Positions 1 through 11,620 of a stretch of 64,000 bases of DNA are shown in pieces. The first letter of the stretch is position 1. Every line of letters starts with the position of its first letter. The notes below the pieces were generated by a model, which worked only from the letters and a program-made list of their open reading frames with translations, was not told where the DNA came from and ran no database searches. A program made the translations under genes and the position numbers. Source of the DNA: Ailanthus altissimus (Eukaryota; Streptophyta; Magnoliopsida; Sapindales; Simaroubaceae); contig OX327683.1 of NCBI GenBank assembly GCA_946807835.1, positions 14,327,001 through 14,391,000 of the forward strand. Reading direction: 5' to 3'.

Positions 1-321
1 GAGAACCAATAGACATCAAAGAGATTCTGCTGAATTTATTTGCATAATGGGGGATAGTTTGTAATCCTAGGATTTCTCATATTGAATTTAACTTGTTGGT
101 AATTTAGTTTATCACTTAGCATAATTAAGTTGTTCTTTTACTTGAGTAGTTTAATCTCATACATTAAATCATTTTCTGGATAATAGTAGAAAGACACCAT
201 TTCAATACTTAAATTAGAAAAGATAAATCATTCTCTGTGGGATCGACACTTTTCTCATCATATATTACTTGTTGCGACAACGTGCACTTGCGCTAATTTG
301 TGTTATAGAAAACACACAACA
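1..321 (+). mobile_element. 3' end of a Ty3/gypsy-type LTR (partial)
   Basis: The segment carries the 'ctctgtgggatcgacac' block followed by 'acgtgcacttgcg' that is typical of the last 80-100 bp of Athila/Tat-type plant LTRs. It ends in a CA dinucleotide around 321, just before non-LTR sequence. Similar blocks lie near the 3' end of the solo LTR at 51003-52331 and, reversed, in the LTRs at 54204 and 60217. The 5' part of the LTR lies outside the window, so the element type and target-site duplication cannot be verified. It probably inserted into the leader of the antisense ORF that follows. Confidence 0.5.
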
Positions 322-377
322 TAGGCCAAAGGTTTAAAGCTTTCGATCTTAAGCCCAAACAAGAAACTTTCAAACCC

Positions 378-2435
378 ATGTCACCCCTCCCTAAGAAGAA
401 GGGTAAACTGGCTTCCAAACTGTCTCCCTCTATTTCTACTAAGAAGTTTTCCTTTAAAGGTTCTACGTCCTCAGTTCCCTTAAGGGATATTAAGCAATCT
501 GCCTTTAAGCCTTATGCTCCTTTGCTTAAGTACTCTGAACTAATTGAGGCTAACCAAGATTCCTTTAGGAAAGCATTTTCTTTGCCTCCTACTATTACAC
601 TTAGGATTCCCCAACTGGGTGAGTATTTAGTTTTCCCTCACAAGGGGGAAGTAACTATATTCAATGAGTTTTCCACTCTCGGGCTTAGGCTCCCACTTCA
701 GCTTCCCTTTAAGGAGTTTATTGCCATTCTTGATCTTGTTTCTGCTTAGTTTACTATCACTTCCTGGAGGTCTATCATTGGCTGTTATATGATGTGGAAG
801 AAAGCTTTGGGTGATGACTTCTTAATCTAAGACTTTAAGAACTTGCTTCACCTAAGGAGGAAGAGCCTTACTGAAGGCATTTACTATATGAGGTTCTAGG
901 ACAAAAATACTAATCTCATTAGTGAATATAAGTCCCAAGTTGATTGGAAGAATTACTGGTTTTTTGTTGGTAGAGATTAGAGCTCTTAAGTGAAAATGGG
1001 ATCGCCATCTCAGAATTCGCTCTTATTTTACCTCTAACGGTAAGCGTTTCTGCTTTTCTTTATTTCTCTGTTTCTCTATATTGCTTTCACTTTGTTACGG
1101 AAGGTTATGAAGTTGTTGATTTTTTTTTTACCTTTGTTCATGCTTGATGCAACCCTAATGCAATACTAGTCTAAGGACCTAAAATTGGTTCCTCTTACGA
1201 ATGAGCGAGTTGCCTTTGCTGCCAAAAGATTTGTTGACTTTGCTGGTGCTAATCCTAACTCCTTAGACAAACTTTATCTGAGTAATGCTGGGTTGATTGG
1301 TTCAGTACCTCTCAAAGTCCTTAAAATAAATAAGTGAATATTGTTGTCGAGTGGTCACAATAAAATTGTCAATATTTTCATTGGTTTTTGTAGGTGACAC
1401 TCTTGCTTCCTCCTCAACTATTAGACTTCAATTTATTAAGAAGCTTGTATGTGAAGACTAGATGAAGGACCTGAGGGACATCTTCAATCCTTTTTAGCCC
1501 CACAATTTTAGCTCCCTTACTTAAAGGAAGCTTCGTTGCTCCTTCTCCTATTAGGCCTACAAGTGCTGGTTCTCCCATGTCCAAAAAGAGGAAGGAGTCT
1601 GAGGCTAGCGAAGCCTCTGTAAGCTTGCTACACTTGAATGACTTGAGCTCCTAGTTTAAGAAAAAGGTAGGATACTTATTGCCTTATCTACAGTATGCCC
1701 ACGACGTCTTACCTTTCGAGCTAGCTAGGTCAATCTCGCGACAGGACCCATTAAGCAAGTTTAGGGCCATCAGCCAGGCTCACGAGTTATATTAATCCGT
1801 CATTCTTGTTACATTATGAACCTTATTCTATGGTCCTTAACTTCATCTGACTTAATTGTTTGTTGCAGGTTGCCTTTGCCTTGGAGGAGCACAGAGAGGT
1901 GCTAAAGAAGGCTGCTAAAGCTGTGATAAATATAGAGATATTACGAGTAGCCTCGAGGGAGACTAAAGAGGTATAAGGGGACAGATCAACAACTAAGCAG
2001 AAGCTTGCTTAGTGGCCAACAAGCTTGCTAGTGTGAAAAAGAGCTGTAATAAATTAGAGGAGAAAATAAAGCTTTGGAGTTGTCCAACAATGAGCTGAAT
2101 AACGTTGTGGGTCTGTTGGAGCAGAGGTTCAAAGAGGCTGTTTAAAAAGCTTTAAGTTATGTTTACCAATTGGTATCAGATGCTTTCTTGAGTTGGATTT
2201 CAGTTTTCTAACACTTGGAGCTCTTGCTATTACTACCTCAGCTACTGTAAAAAAAGGCAACACTATGAAAGCCTCAACTAGTCACGTCGCTCCTCAGCAA
2301 GAAGATGTCAGGAAAGAGTCAGCCAAAGATCCCTTTAAGGTTGACATCCCTATGGACTTTACTACAGAAAGGTGAAGATGATGATGATGGTGACCAAGGT
2401 GCCTATCTTAATGACTCATCTGGATGTGATCTATA
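378..2435 (+). pseudogene. Antisense accessory ORF of the Tat-like element, Transposase_28-like, broken
   Basis: An open stretch at 378-749 encodes 123 residues. The same frame continues past a stop with recognisable sequence (TSWRSIIGCYMMWKK near 752-800, DWKNYWFFVG near 940-970). The pattern GLRLPL...F..I...L, then S/TSWR..IG.., then a W-x-x-x-F-F-V block is that of the 'putative gypsy type transposon' family (Pfam Transposase_28, as I recall it), found in plant Tat elements. Further fragments follow to about 2435, including an acidic tail near 2376-2435. Several in-frame stops and likely introns or frameshifts interrupt it. Its biochemical role is not known. It lies opposite to gag-pol of the same element. 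Confidence 0.6.
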
Positions 2436-3800
2436 GAATATAAGTCTCCCCTACTGCTTTTATCTACTATAATGTCTATAAATTTATTTATTTATTTTAT
2501 TGAACTTATTTTTGAAATGATTGTACTTAATTAACTCTTGAACTTGGATATTGTGTTTAGATGTATTTTCAGGCTTTAGATGCCTTTTGGTGAATTATGT
2601 TGATAGGTATTTTTGTGGGTCTGGGCTATTAAGTACCCATAAGCTCTTCGGTACCTCGGGCCTGAGTTGTTTGACTAAGCAACAATAGTTAATGCATGAA
2701 CTGCTTTACATATGGTATTGTTTCTAGTTTTGACAAATATGTTGTCATGTGTTGGCAATTACTTTTATGTAAATATGGTATGCTTTGATTTCACTAGCAT
2801 AGCATGTAGGAGAATAATTATTTGTTTGGTGCACTAAGTCCCTTATTACTCTGAACTATAGGCTTTCTCAAATATTATATAGTGAACCTAAATTTAATGT
2901 TGATTACTATAATCACTTGATTTAGTATTCTTGGACATTATCTATAAGTGTCGTTAAGAAGGCTTTAATAACTTTACTTATTGAAAGCAAGATAGATGAG
3001 GGAACCACAATGTATAGAGATAAAAATAGCATCAAGTACTCGTGCCTTTAGAGTTTAGCGTGCTTCCACAATGCTTCAGGTTTCCTTAACCACTTCTTTC
3101 ATAAATGGTTGATGAAACCCTCTCTCCTTGACCACTACGCATCCTTCTTTGCATATGGTCATATGCAAAGGGTATGAGGAGATGTGTACAACATGTATTC
3201 TTATGGTGATAAATAGAGAATTGTTTGCTTACGTTTTTATAGGTATAGCTCACTTTATTGTATTTTAAGGCCCCATAATTAGGCCACCTCTATCTATATG
3301 GTGGGCATTCCTCGTACACAGGATGCTAGGGATCTCTGCATAACCTGGTTGATGGGATCTCCAAGGCCTTTTCATATAGGTGTGATCCCTAAGATTTTCC
3401 TAAGATTTTTCTCTTGGCATACACACAAGGAGCAAGTGAAGATAAAATGTCCCTTGAGCGATTTATCACTCGCTTTCAGATCAAGACCTAAGCAGTCTTT
3501 ACTCACCCTTACACTGTGAGGGTAGAACAGCTCAAGAATGTTGGGGGCACATAATGGCCTAAAACTTATTAGAGACACAAGAACACAGTTGAAACATCTT
3601 TCATTTCACTGGTGAACATCAGGAGCATAGCTAGTACAGTCCTAACATCCTATTAAATAGTGAGTAGGCGAATAATAGGTCCCCTATGCTGTCTACCAAG
3701 GCTTCTTGAAACTAACACAAAGAACTAATCTTGCTAGAAGTGTATTTAAGTTTTGAACAAGAGAAGGAGATAACAACTAGCAAAAACTTGAAAAAGGAAC
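2436..3800. other. Spacer between antisense ORF and integrase, no gene recognised
   Basis: No convincing coding domain is visible on either strand. Short open frames at 3298-3519 and 3372-3578 overlap each other and look like chance. A TGTTGGGGGCACATAATGG string at 3542 resembles the start of the element's right LTR (TGTTAGGGGCCGAATTTTGG at 7514), but the similarity stops after about 25 bp. It may be a relic of an LTR end or coincidence. Confidence 0.4.
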
Positions 3801-5830
3801 TGAATGGAGAACAATATTGCCTACCACTAACTGGTAGTGCTTACAGAGCTAAGCTGCATTCCACGGATGCTTCACTTATCTACCATTTAGGTGAGTCAAC
3901 TTATATATTCCTAGCTTAATCACCATATCCACATGTTACAGGCCATCCCAGTTAAGGCCCGAGACCCCATTTGAAGGCTTCTTAATGTTCAAGTTCACTT
4001 GGTAAGGAACCAGGTCACTTTTCTTAAATTGTCTCTACTTGACCTTCTTTCCATATAGCTTAGCTATCTGCTGCTAATAAGTTACTACTTTAATGTCTAT
4101 TAAGTATCGCACTCTTTCAAAACATTTACACTAGCTGTAAGTAATATAGTGTTTGTATCCTCGTTGAAGTTAGAAATCCTATGTATAGGTTATCTGAGCT
4201 CAGCTGGTATAAATACCTCAGACTCAAAAGATAGAGTAAAGGGAGTCCTTCTAGTAATAGTGCTAGGCCTGGTCTTGTAGACCCATAATACGTTACTCAG
4301 CTTATCTACCCAGAACTTTTTGTTACTCTCGTAGTTTTTCTTCAAAATAATCTTGATGATCTTGTTTGCAGCTTCTACCTGTCTATTGAACTGAGGGTGA
4401 GCTAGTGAAGTGAATTGGTTGGTGATCTTTAAGTTCTTACAAAATTGTCTGAACCTTTCGTTGTTGAACTAAGTCTCATTATTAGTTATTGTGGTATAAG
4501 GTAGGCTAAAATGACAGATTATTGCTCGCCATATAAACTTAGTAATCTTTCTCTCAGTGATTCGGCCTCGGCCTACTTAGTTGAGTAGTCCCAACTACAA
4601 TAGCATACTTAGCTCTTTCCCTTTTAACTAGCATGGGGCTAATAAGATCTACCTTCTAAATGGCAAAGGGATAAGAAACGTTCAGTACTGTGAGGTTCCC
4701 AGGGGGTTGTCTAGGTATCTTTGTGAACCTCTGACACTTGTCATACTTCTCGAGCAGGTCTTTTGCGTCCTACTTCATGTTGAGCCAGAAGTATTATTTC
4801 CTCAGTGCTTTATTGGTTAGGGCTTTGCCTCCTCCATAGTTTTTAGACATTTTCTCATGCATCTCCCTAAGTAGGTACTTTCCTTCTTAAGGGCTCAATC
4901 ACCTAAGGTAAGGTAGAGAAGCTCTTCTCTTATAGAGGACCTCATCAATTAGGCAGTACCCTACTGCTTGGTACCTCAACTTTCTAGCTTAAGTTCTGTC
5001 CTTAAGGGTGACTCTGTCTTTTAAGTATTGAATGATAGGATCCATCTAGTAAGGTTTACCATTAACTGAACAGATTTTTATGGGTTCCATAACTTGGATA
5101 CTAGGTTTAAATACGACCTCCACTAGCACTATTTTGGGTAACTTCATGGTGTTAGTGGAGGCCAGCTTGACTAGTAGGTCACCCATGTATTTGTCTTCTC
5201 CAGGAACTTACTCAATACAAATCTCCTCAAATGTACTGACCAACTCCTGAGCCTTCTTTAGGTAGGCTTAAATATTTTCCTCCTTGGCTTGATACTCATT
5301 GTTGACTTAGCTAACTAGAAGCTGAGATTCATTCTTAACTACTAACTGTCAAGTTCTAGGGCTTTAGCCATCCCCATTCCGCAATAATAACTCGTACTCA
5401 GCCTCATTGTTGGACACTTTGAAGTTAAACTTCATGGGTAGCTTAATTTACTTCTTCGGGCTTGATTATAATGACCCTGGCTCTACTTCGTTGGGCATTT
5501 GAGGATTCATCCACGTGCACAGTCCAATAAGTTACTATCTGCTACTTGCTAAGCTCACACTTCTTCTCTACTTCCCCCTCTAAGTACGAAGTAAGTTTAG
5601 CCACAAAGTCTATAATAGTTTGTACTTTGATAAAATGGCATGATGTATAAGTGATATCAAACTCACACAGCTCGTATAACTACTTCATCAGTCACCCTAT
5701 TATGTCCATCTTCTGGAGGATCTGTCTCAATAACAAGTTGGTCAGAATTGTGATGGTGTGAGCTTAGAAAGCATTGTAGCTTTCTTGCCTCTAATACCAG
5801 AGTTATTGCATACTTCTCAATAGGTTGACC
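3800..5830 (-). pseudogene. Ty3/gypsy RNase H and integrase, decayed
   Basis: Minus-strand translation gives, in order: the end of RT/RNase H (QPIEKYAITLVLEARKLQ near 5830-5770), the RNase H block NNEAEYE near 5420-5400, a zinc-binding region ending in KYDKCQRFTK near 4755-4730, and the integrase core. The core includes TNNETQFNNERFRQFCKNLK near 4490-4430 and HPQFNRQVEAANKIIK near 4400-4350. The C-terminal block IYKLTHLNGR..KHPWNA lies near 3900-3850. The integrase normally inserts element cDNA into chromosomal DNA, and RNase H removes the RNA template. In-frame stops and frame changes make this copy inactive. The joining of gag directly to RNase H shows that protease and RT have been lost. 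Confidence 0.75.
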
Positions 5831-5869
5831 TTATGACTATTCTTCGACGTGGGCCTCTATGGAGCACCT

Positions 5870-7300
5870 TCTTCACCCACTGGTCTATTTCTTTACTCAA
5901 TGCCTAACTCGCGCCGAGCATTTCTTACTTTAATAAGTCATTTCTAATCAGGGCCTTAATATACTCTCTTAGCTTGAACCAGTCGGTAATACTGTGACCA
6001 TACCCCCTAAGGAAATTACAGTACTTTCATTTATTCCTCTGATCTGGGCTATTCTTTATGGCCGAGGGCTTTTGGATCTACCTTTTGTTTCTGATGGCAA
6101 AAAAGATGTTTTCGCACAACGTGTTTAATAGGTTGTATGATTGGAACTGGGAGACCTCTATTGCCTGCTGTAGGCTCATATGACTAAGCTTGGGTGGCAA
6201 ATGAGGTAACCACAAAGGAGCTTGGTTTTTTTGTGGGCGTGACTTCCTTGGTGAGGACTGTGGCATTGGAGCAGGCTTAACTCTCATCTGTCTCTCTATA
6301 GGCTGTGAGCCATCTCTCTTTTCTTCTTTCTTCTTTCTTCTTCATCAATGACTTCTTATTTATCTCAATTTACTTTAAGGCTCTAGCATAATACTCACTA
6401 TAAGTTTTCAGCTTTAACTCCTAAAAAGTGAACCATAGCTTCCCAAATCGGATACACTTTTAAAAGTTGATAAGTGTCTCCTTAATATTAAAAACACCCA
6501 TATCAGTGACCTCCTTGTGAAACCTTTACACAAAGTCATTGAGGGGCTCAAACTCTCATTGTCTAATAATCTTTAGGCCTGTCACATGTATACTAAAAAT
6601 TAAAGACAAAGATCTCAGATAGCTAGTCAAAGCTACTAACCAATTTGGGCTCTAAGCTTTGAAATCAAGCTTAAGTTGTTGTACACAAAATATGGGGAAA
6701 TAGACGATATATAGCATCTTTCTCCATACTTTGGATCAACATGAGATCTTTATAATGCTTTCAATGAGCTGCCAGGTTAATTCTTCCCTTGTAGTTGGCA
6801 ATTTATGGCATCCTGAACTTGAGAGGCAATGAAGCACTTTTAGTTCCTTCTGTAAAAGGGAATATAGCCTTCATTATTGAGATGGGGCTGCTAACAACAT
6901 TCTTAGCTTGAAGAATGTCCTCTAAGTTTCATTGGAGCTTGTTAATCTTTTTTTAAGAGCTTGGCTGTAGTACTATTCAACTCGTATCTTTTGCCTCTTC
7001 ACAGGTATGATGCTTGGCTTTGAGGGAATCCCAAAGGTCACCCAAAGAGGTTCTTGGGGTTCTTTCTCCCTCACACATCCAGACCTACTCTTACTGGCTT
7101 GTCCACTCAACTTAGGCTCTTGGGAGCAATGGCTCCTAGTTCATTTAGGGTGAGAGTGGGCAAGACTAACTTGCGTTGGCCTATAGGTCTCTTTCTTCAT
7201 CCTTTTCTGGCATTTCATAATGCTAGTTAGGGTACGGTACAACTCTTTTACAAACTCCTTAAATAAGTGACTGGAGCATCTCCATCAGAGGATCCGTTAG
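5870..7300 (-). pseudogene. Tat-like gag remnant
   Basis: On the minus strand the retrotrans_gag-type domain is seen around 6860-6480: IANYKGRINLAAH..., MEKDAIYRLFPHIL, then LEPKLVSSF, then PLNDFV.RFHKEVTDMG. The terminal zinc-binding block KYCNFLRGYGHS...FKLREYIKALIR lies near 6030-5940. Gag normally packages element RNA in virus-like particles. Multiple stops and frame changes interrupt the reading. Sequence after the zinc block (RGPRRR near 5860) runs within about 40 bp into RNase H, marking the internal deletion. The N-terminal part, up to about 7300, is too decayed to align by eye. Confidence 0.65.
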
Positions 7301-7495
7301 GTGACCTTGAAGTGTTCCCTTAAAATTGTTTGAGAACCTTTGCATGGGTTCTTCTAGGTCTTTAGCCACTTTCATCGAGCATGTTTCTAATCAAGACCCT
7401 GATTTCCCTTGACATTTTAGGCATGGTAGAGGGTTTGTATAAACCCTTGGTTGGTAGGACTTGGCGTAACATCTAAACATAGTTTTTCTCACCTT

Positions 7496-7513
7496 CCCAT
7501 AAATAACGCCAAA
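7496..7513 (-). promoter_or_regulatory. Primer-binding site of Tat-like element
   Basis: Directly inside the right LTR, the minus strand reads TGGCGTTATTTATGGGAA. It matches in layout the plus-strand PBS TGGCACCATCTGTGGGGA at 42802 and is a decayed form of the TGGCGCCGTCTGTGGGGA-type site usual in Tat elements. Reverse transcription of the element would start here from a host tRNA. Confidence 0.6.
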
Positions 7514-8658
7514 TGTTAGGGGCCGAATTTTGGCCTAGGTGTGGCCCAGCCCTAACTAATTGTGAGAAAGAAATAGGTGTGGGAAGTTTACGTTTCTTAG
7601 CCCTTCTGTTACCAAGGGTCAAGTTGGGGGTCGTTTTAGCAATAGAGAGTCTAAGGCCAAGCTGAGAGTAAGCTGAACACCAAATTGGATCTAAGTGAGC
7701 TGAGGGGACTTGAAGAGACCTAAGGAACACAGAGCATACAAGGTTAGAGGTGGGCACTGGGGGTGGCCGACGATGGCCCTCTGACACTCAACTTAGGTGG
7801 GTGTATTATTAAAAGTTCCTTAGGGTTTACTTGTCCTAAAAAAAGTGTAAAAGTTCTAGAGAGAAAGTAGAGAGTTTTCTCTTAATAGAGATAGTTCAAA
7901 TTTCGAATATATTCCAAAGTCCCTTACCACCTTTCAATTTTGGAGACTTAACTTGAACTTGGAGGGTGTCAATATAAAAATTTCCTCTAAAAGGGACGCG
8001 TGGCAAACTATTATTGCTGAACGATCCCTATCATGAAGGGTATTTTGGAGAACTTCACTTGAAAAGAAAAGAAAAAGACCATTTGACCTCCCCTAATAAA
8101 TGGAGTATTATGAATATTGGTGATTAATATTTTTTTTAGCTATCAGGTCGATTTGGTGAAACCTAGAAACTCAGTGGGTTTTCTGACTCTACCCCTTAAG
8201 CTTGGCAGGTTTTAAGTTAAACTGTCCAGCTATACCAAACACTTTATGTCTATTGTGTCAGCAATGTCACTAGAGGACAAAACTCTGTGCTTGCTGACAT
8301 AAATGCTCATTGGATCCTTGGAGAATCACTCATCCAATCTTATCTCTAAGTCTAATAGCTCATATGATGTGGCGTCTAGGTGCTCCTCAAGTGAGTCATG
8401 CTAGTGATATGACGTGACCTAAGGCATGCTAACATGTACACTTGCTGGTGGGCCTATAATAACGTGGCATATGCTCAAACTCCTGTGACGTGTCCTCTGA
8501 CACCAGCACTAAGTATTGACACGCATTTTGACACTAGTCTCGCTAGATGGGCTTCCTAAGCTGAGTTTTAGAGGTCTAAGTGTTTAGGCTTGACTCAGTC
8601 CCACTAAAAAAACTTGTTATGAGTCGAATTAAGTGTCACCAATCTTTTACCCCCAACA
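7514..8658 (-). repeat. LTR of the Tat-like element (5' LTR in element sense)
   Basis: The 1145-bp segment begins TGTTAGGGG and ends CCCCCAACA, so its termini are near-perfect short inverted repeats with TG...CA ends. It is followed on the inner side by a PBS-like site. No second copy is seen in the window, so the length cannot be checked against a partner LTR. The minus-strand open frame within it (7473-7787) is taken as non-coding. Confidence 0.6.
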
Positions 8659-8684
8659 TTATCGAATAATGCTAGATTTCTTTT

Positions 8685-8850
8685 ATAGTATTTTAATTTT
8701 TTTATCTCAAATTATTTGTTACGTAATAATTAGATAGTGAAATAATATAATATTTGATTTTAAAATTTACACTACCACTTAATAATTACTTGACATCTTA
8801 ATTTGAGATACAAAATTTGGGATATAATCATTGAGTTATTGTCGTTATGT
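8685..8850. repeat. Candidate stem-loop MITE
   Basis: The block around 8715-8760 (ATCTCAAATTA...TAATAATTAGATAGTG) is repeated in reverse complement around 8772-8815 (CACTACCACTTAATAATTA...TAATTTGAGAT). The arms of 40-50 bp flank a short AT-rich centre. This is the shape of a small foldback MITE. Arm identity is roughly 70 percent by eye and no target-site duplication was fixed, so it could also be a chance palindrome in AT-rich DNA. Confidence 0.35.
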
Positions 8851-9028
8851 ATGTTATAGTCATTATTTACTTTACAAATGTATATGATTAGTTTAAAATA
8901 TTAAATTTAATTAACTCTTAAAGATAACGATCTTAGGAGATATTTCTTTTTTCTTTTTTCATTTTTGAATAATTAGGAGACATTTAACTTATTTTAACAT
9001 TAAATATACATAAAAATAATGATATTAT

Positions 9029-11317
9029 CTAGGGGTGGGCAATATCAAATACGAGTCGATCTGATTGGGACAACAATTGAGTCCCGTTCGACCAAAGTAA
9101 ATTTTGATGAGTTAGGTTTCTCTCTCCTGGGTTAGTTTAGAAGTTGGGCGGGTTTTGTGGAGTTTTTAAAATTGTTTTGATATATTTGTGTTTTTGGCTT
9201 TAAGTTGCTTAATATAAGGTTGGATTTTAATTGGGTTTGGCATATATAGTTTTTTGTTTAAATTTATTTTACTTTTAAGAATTTTTTAAAAATATTGATA
9301 TAGTTTTATCGAAATAAAATATATGAACTTCTTTTATTGAGTTAATTGGATTAATTAAATAATTAAATCATCTTTTTAATTCTCCAATTCTCCCTCTAAT
9401 TATAATTGAATTAAGTAAATTAGAGTTTACAATTCCAATTCTAATTCCATTAAAATTTATAATTGAAATTCTAATTCAATTTACATTAAATTTTATGATT
9501 CCAAGTCTAATTCATTAATTTTATAATTCCAATTCTAATTCCATTTACATTATAGTTTATAATTTTAATTCCAAAATCATTAAAACTTATAATTAAAATT
9601 TTAATTCAATTTATTTAAATTTTATAATTCCAATTATAATTTAATTTACATTATAGTTTATAATTCCAATTACAATTCTATTGAAGTAAACACTGAAATT
9701 TTAATTTAATTTACGTTAAATTTTATAATTTTAATTCTAATTCAATTTACATTATAATTTATAATTTCAATTCTAATTCTATTAAAGTTAATAATTGAAA
9801 TTCCAATTCAATTTATGTTAAATTTTATAATTGTAATTCAATTTACATTATAGTTTATAATTGAAATTTTAATTCAATTTACATATAATTGTGATTCCAA
9901 TTTAATTTACATTAAAGTTTATAATTGTGATTCCAATTCAATTTACAATAAATTTTATAATTTTAATTTCAATTCAATTTACATTTAATTTTATAATTCA
10001 AATTTCAATTCTATTAAATTTTATAATTTCAATTCCAATTCAATTTACATTAAAATTTATAATTGCAATTCCAATTCAATTTACATTAAATTTTATAATT
10101 CCAATTTTAATTCAATTTACATTAAATTTTATAATTTCAAGTCCAATTCTAATTACATTAAATATTATAATTCTAATTCCAATTCTATTAAATTTTATAT
10201 TTTCAATTCTAATTTCATTAAAGTATATAATTGCAATTCCAACTCAATTTAAATTAAAATTTATAATTCTAATTCCAATTACATTAATTCAATTTACATT
10301 AAATTTTATAATTTCAAGTCCAATTCTAATTACATTAAATGTTATAATTCTAATTACATTAAATGTTATAATTCTAATTACATTAAATGTTATAATTCTA
10401 ATTACATTAAATGTTATAATTCTAATTCCAAATCTATTAAATTTTATATTTTCAATTCCAATTTCATTAAAGTATATAATTGCAATTCCAACTCAATTTA
10501 AATTAAAATTTATAATTCTAATTCTGATTCTAATTCCAATTACATTAATTCAATTTACATTAAATTTTATAATTTCAAGTCCAATTCTAATTACATTAAA
10601 TGTTATAATTCTAATTCCAATTCTGTTAAATTTTATATTTTCAATTTCATTCAAGTATATCATTGCAATTCCAACTCAATTTAAATTAAAATTTATAATT
10701 TTAATTCCAATTACATTAATTCAATTTACATTAAATTTTATAATTTCAAGTCCAATTCTAATTACATTAAATGTTATAATTCTAATTCCATTTCTATTGA
10801 ATTTTATATTTTCAATTCCAATTTCATTAAAGTATATAATTGCAATTCCAACTCAATTAAAATTAAAATTTATAATTCTAATTCTAATTCTAATTTTAAT
10901 TACATTGAATTTTTTAATTCCAATTTTAATTCAATTTTTATTAAATTTTAAAAATTTTAAATTAAACTTGGTGTATTATAATAATATAATTTTCAAAAAC
11001 TTTTGCAAAATAAAAAACAATTTCTAATTTCCAATTTCCAATTTAAAAATAAATATCTAAAAAATATTTTATTTTAAAAACTATTTGGCAAATTTTAAAT
11101 TTGAAAATTTCTAATTTCTAATTTTCAATTTAAAAATTTTTAGGTTGGAAATTTTTAATTTAAAATTTTTTCCAAATTTTTTAATTTTAGGTTCGGGAAT
11201 TTCCCGAACCTTTCGATTCCCTCACAAAAGGACCTGAAAGGTCTTACATTTCTGACCCAATCCCGTCAAAACCTGAAATTTCGAGTTGTTCAAGTTCGGA
11301 GAAAATACTCACCCTTG
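9029..11317. mobile_element. Probable non-autonomous hAT-like element containing a minisatellite
   Basis: The left end CTAGGGGTGGGCAATATC matches the reverse complement of the right end (CAAGGGTGAGTATTTTC), in the style of plant hAT terminal inverted repeats. Subterminal blocks rich in GGGTT/CCCGAA lie just inside both ends (9060-9170 and 11190-11290). Flanks GATATTAT (9021-9028) and GTATTATA (11318-11325) look like an imperfect 8-bp target-site duplication. No transposase is encoded. Most of the interior, about 9360-11160, is an AT-rich minisatellite. Confidence 0.5.
9360..11160. repeat. AT-rich minisatellite with higher-order repeats
   Basis: The region is built of degenerate blocks such as AATTCCAATTC, TTACATTAAATTTTATAATT and variants. 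At about 10330-10425 a 24-bp unit (AATTACATTAAATGTTATAA plus TTCT) is repeated about four times in tandem. A larger unit of roughly 170-260 bp, recognised by TTTCAAGTCCAATTCTAATT, recurs near 10135, 10310, 10570 and 10745. The repeats happen to lack stop codons in one frame, which creates a long but meaningless open frame at 9927-11027. Confidence 0.85.
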
Positions 11318-11620
11318 GTATTATATGATTTGGCACGTCTTATTTATTTCTAGTAAAGTTTACGGAGAGTGAGAAATGTAAGAGCAACCAATCAATTATA
11401 TGCTTAACGTGTGATTAAATACAGGATAAGAGTTTTGATGATAATATCCAAGTGAAAATAATGTTGAAGCATTATTAATCAAATGTTGTTTTGCGGGAAG
11501 ACGAGTCACACAAAGTGTTAATAAATGCAAGGATTTTTTCCTAGCTAATCTTGTGGCCTGTGCAAGTCGTAACATCTTGGAACAAGTCATTTATGTCTCC
11601 AATTTTGAAGGAAAGAAAAA
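11318..11620. other. 5' flank of the WPP-associated-like gene
   Basis: No repeat or coding domain is visible. It probably holds the promoter and 5' untranslated region of the gene that starts at 11621 or 11726, but no clear TATA box or other element can be named from the sequence. Confidence 0.4.

Larger units (their letters stand above)
322..8658 (-). mobile_element. Decayed Tat-like Ty3/gypsy retrotransposon
   Basis: Read on the minus strand the order is LTR (8658-7514), PBS-like site, gag remains, RNase H, integrase, a spacer, then an ORF on the opposite strand. That order, with an antisense accessory ORF between pol and the 3' LTR, is known for Tat-lineage plant elements such as the Grande/Retand types. 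No recognisable protease or reverse transcriptase lies between gag and RNase H, so the copy is internally deleted. Stops and frame breaks are common in every domain. The left (3') LTR is not identified; it lies outside the window or is destroyed. The left boundary given is approximate. Confidence 0.7.

Noticed and set aside
3542..3580. Possible left LTR start of the Tat-like element
   Set aside because: Similarity to the right LTR start ends after about 25 bp, and integrase sequence begins only about 300 bp further on, which leaves no room for an 1145-bp LTR.
9927..11027. 366-residue Ile/Asn/Leu-rich open frame
   Set aside because: It is a stop-free reading of the AT-rich minisatellite; the peptide repeats mirror the DNA repeats and no family or initiation context supports a protein.
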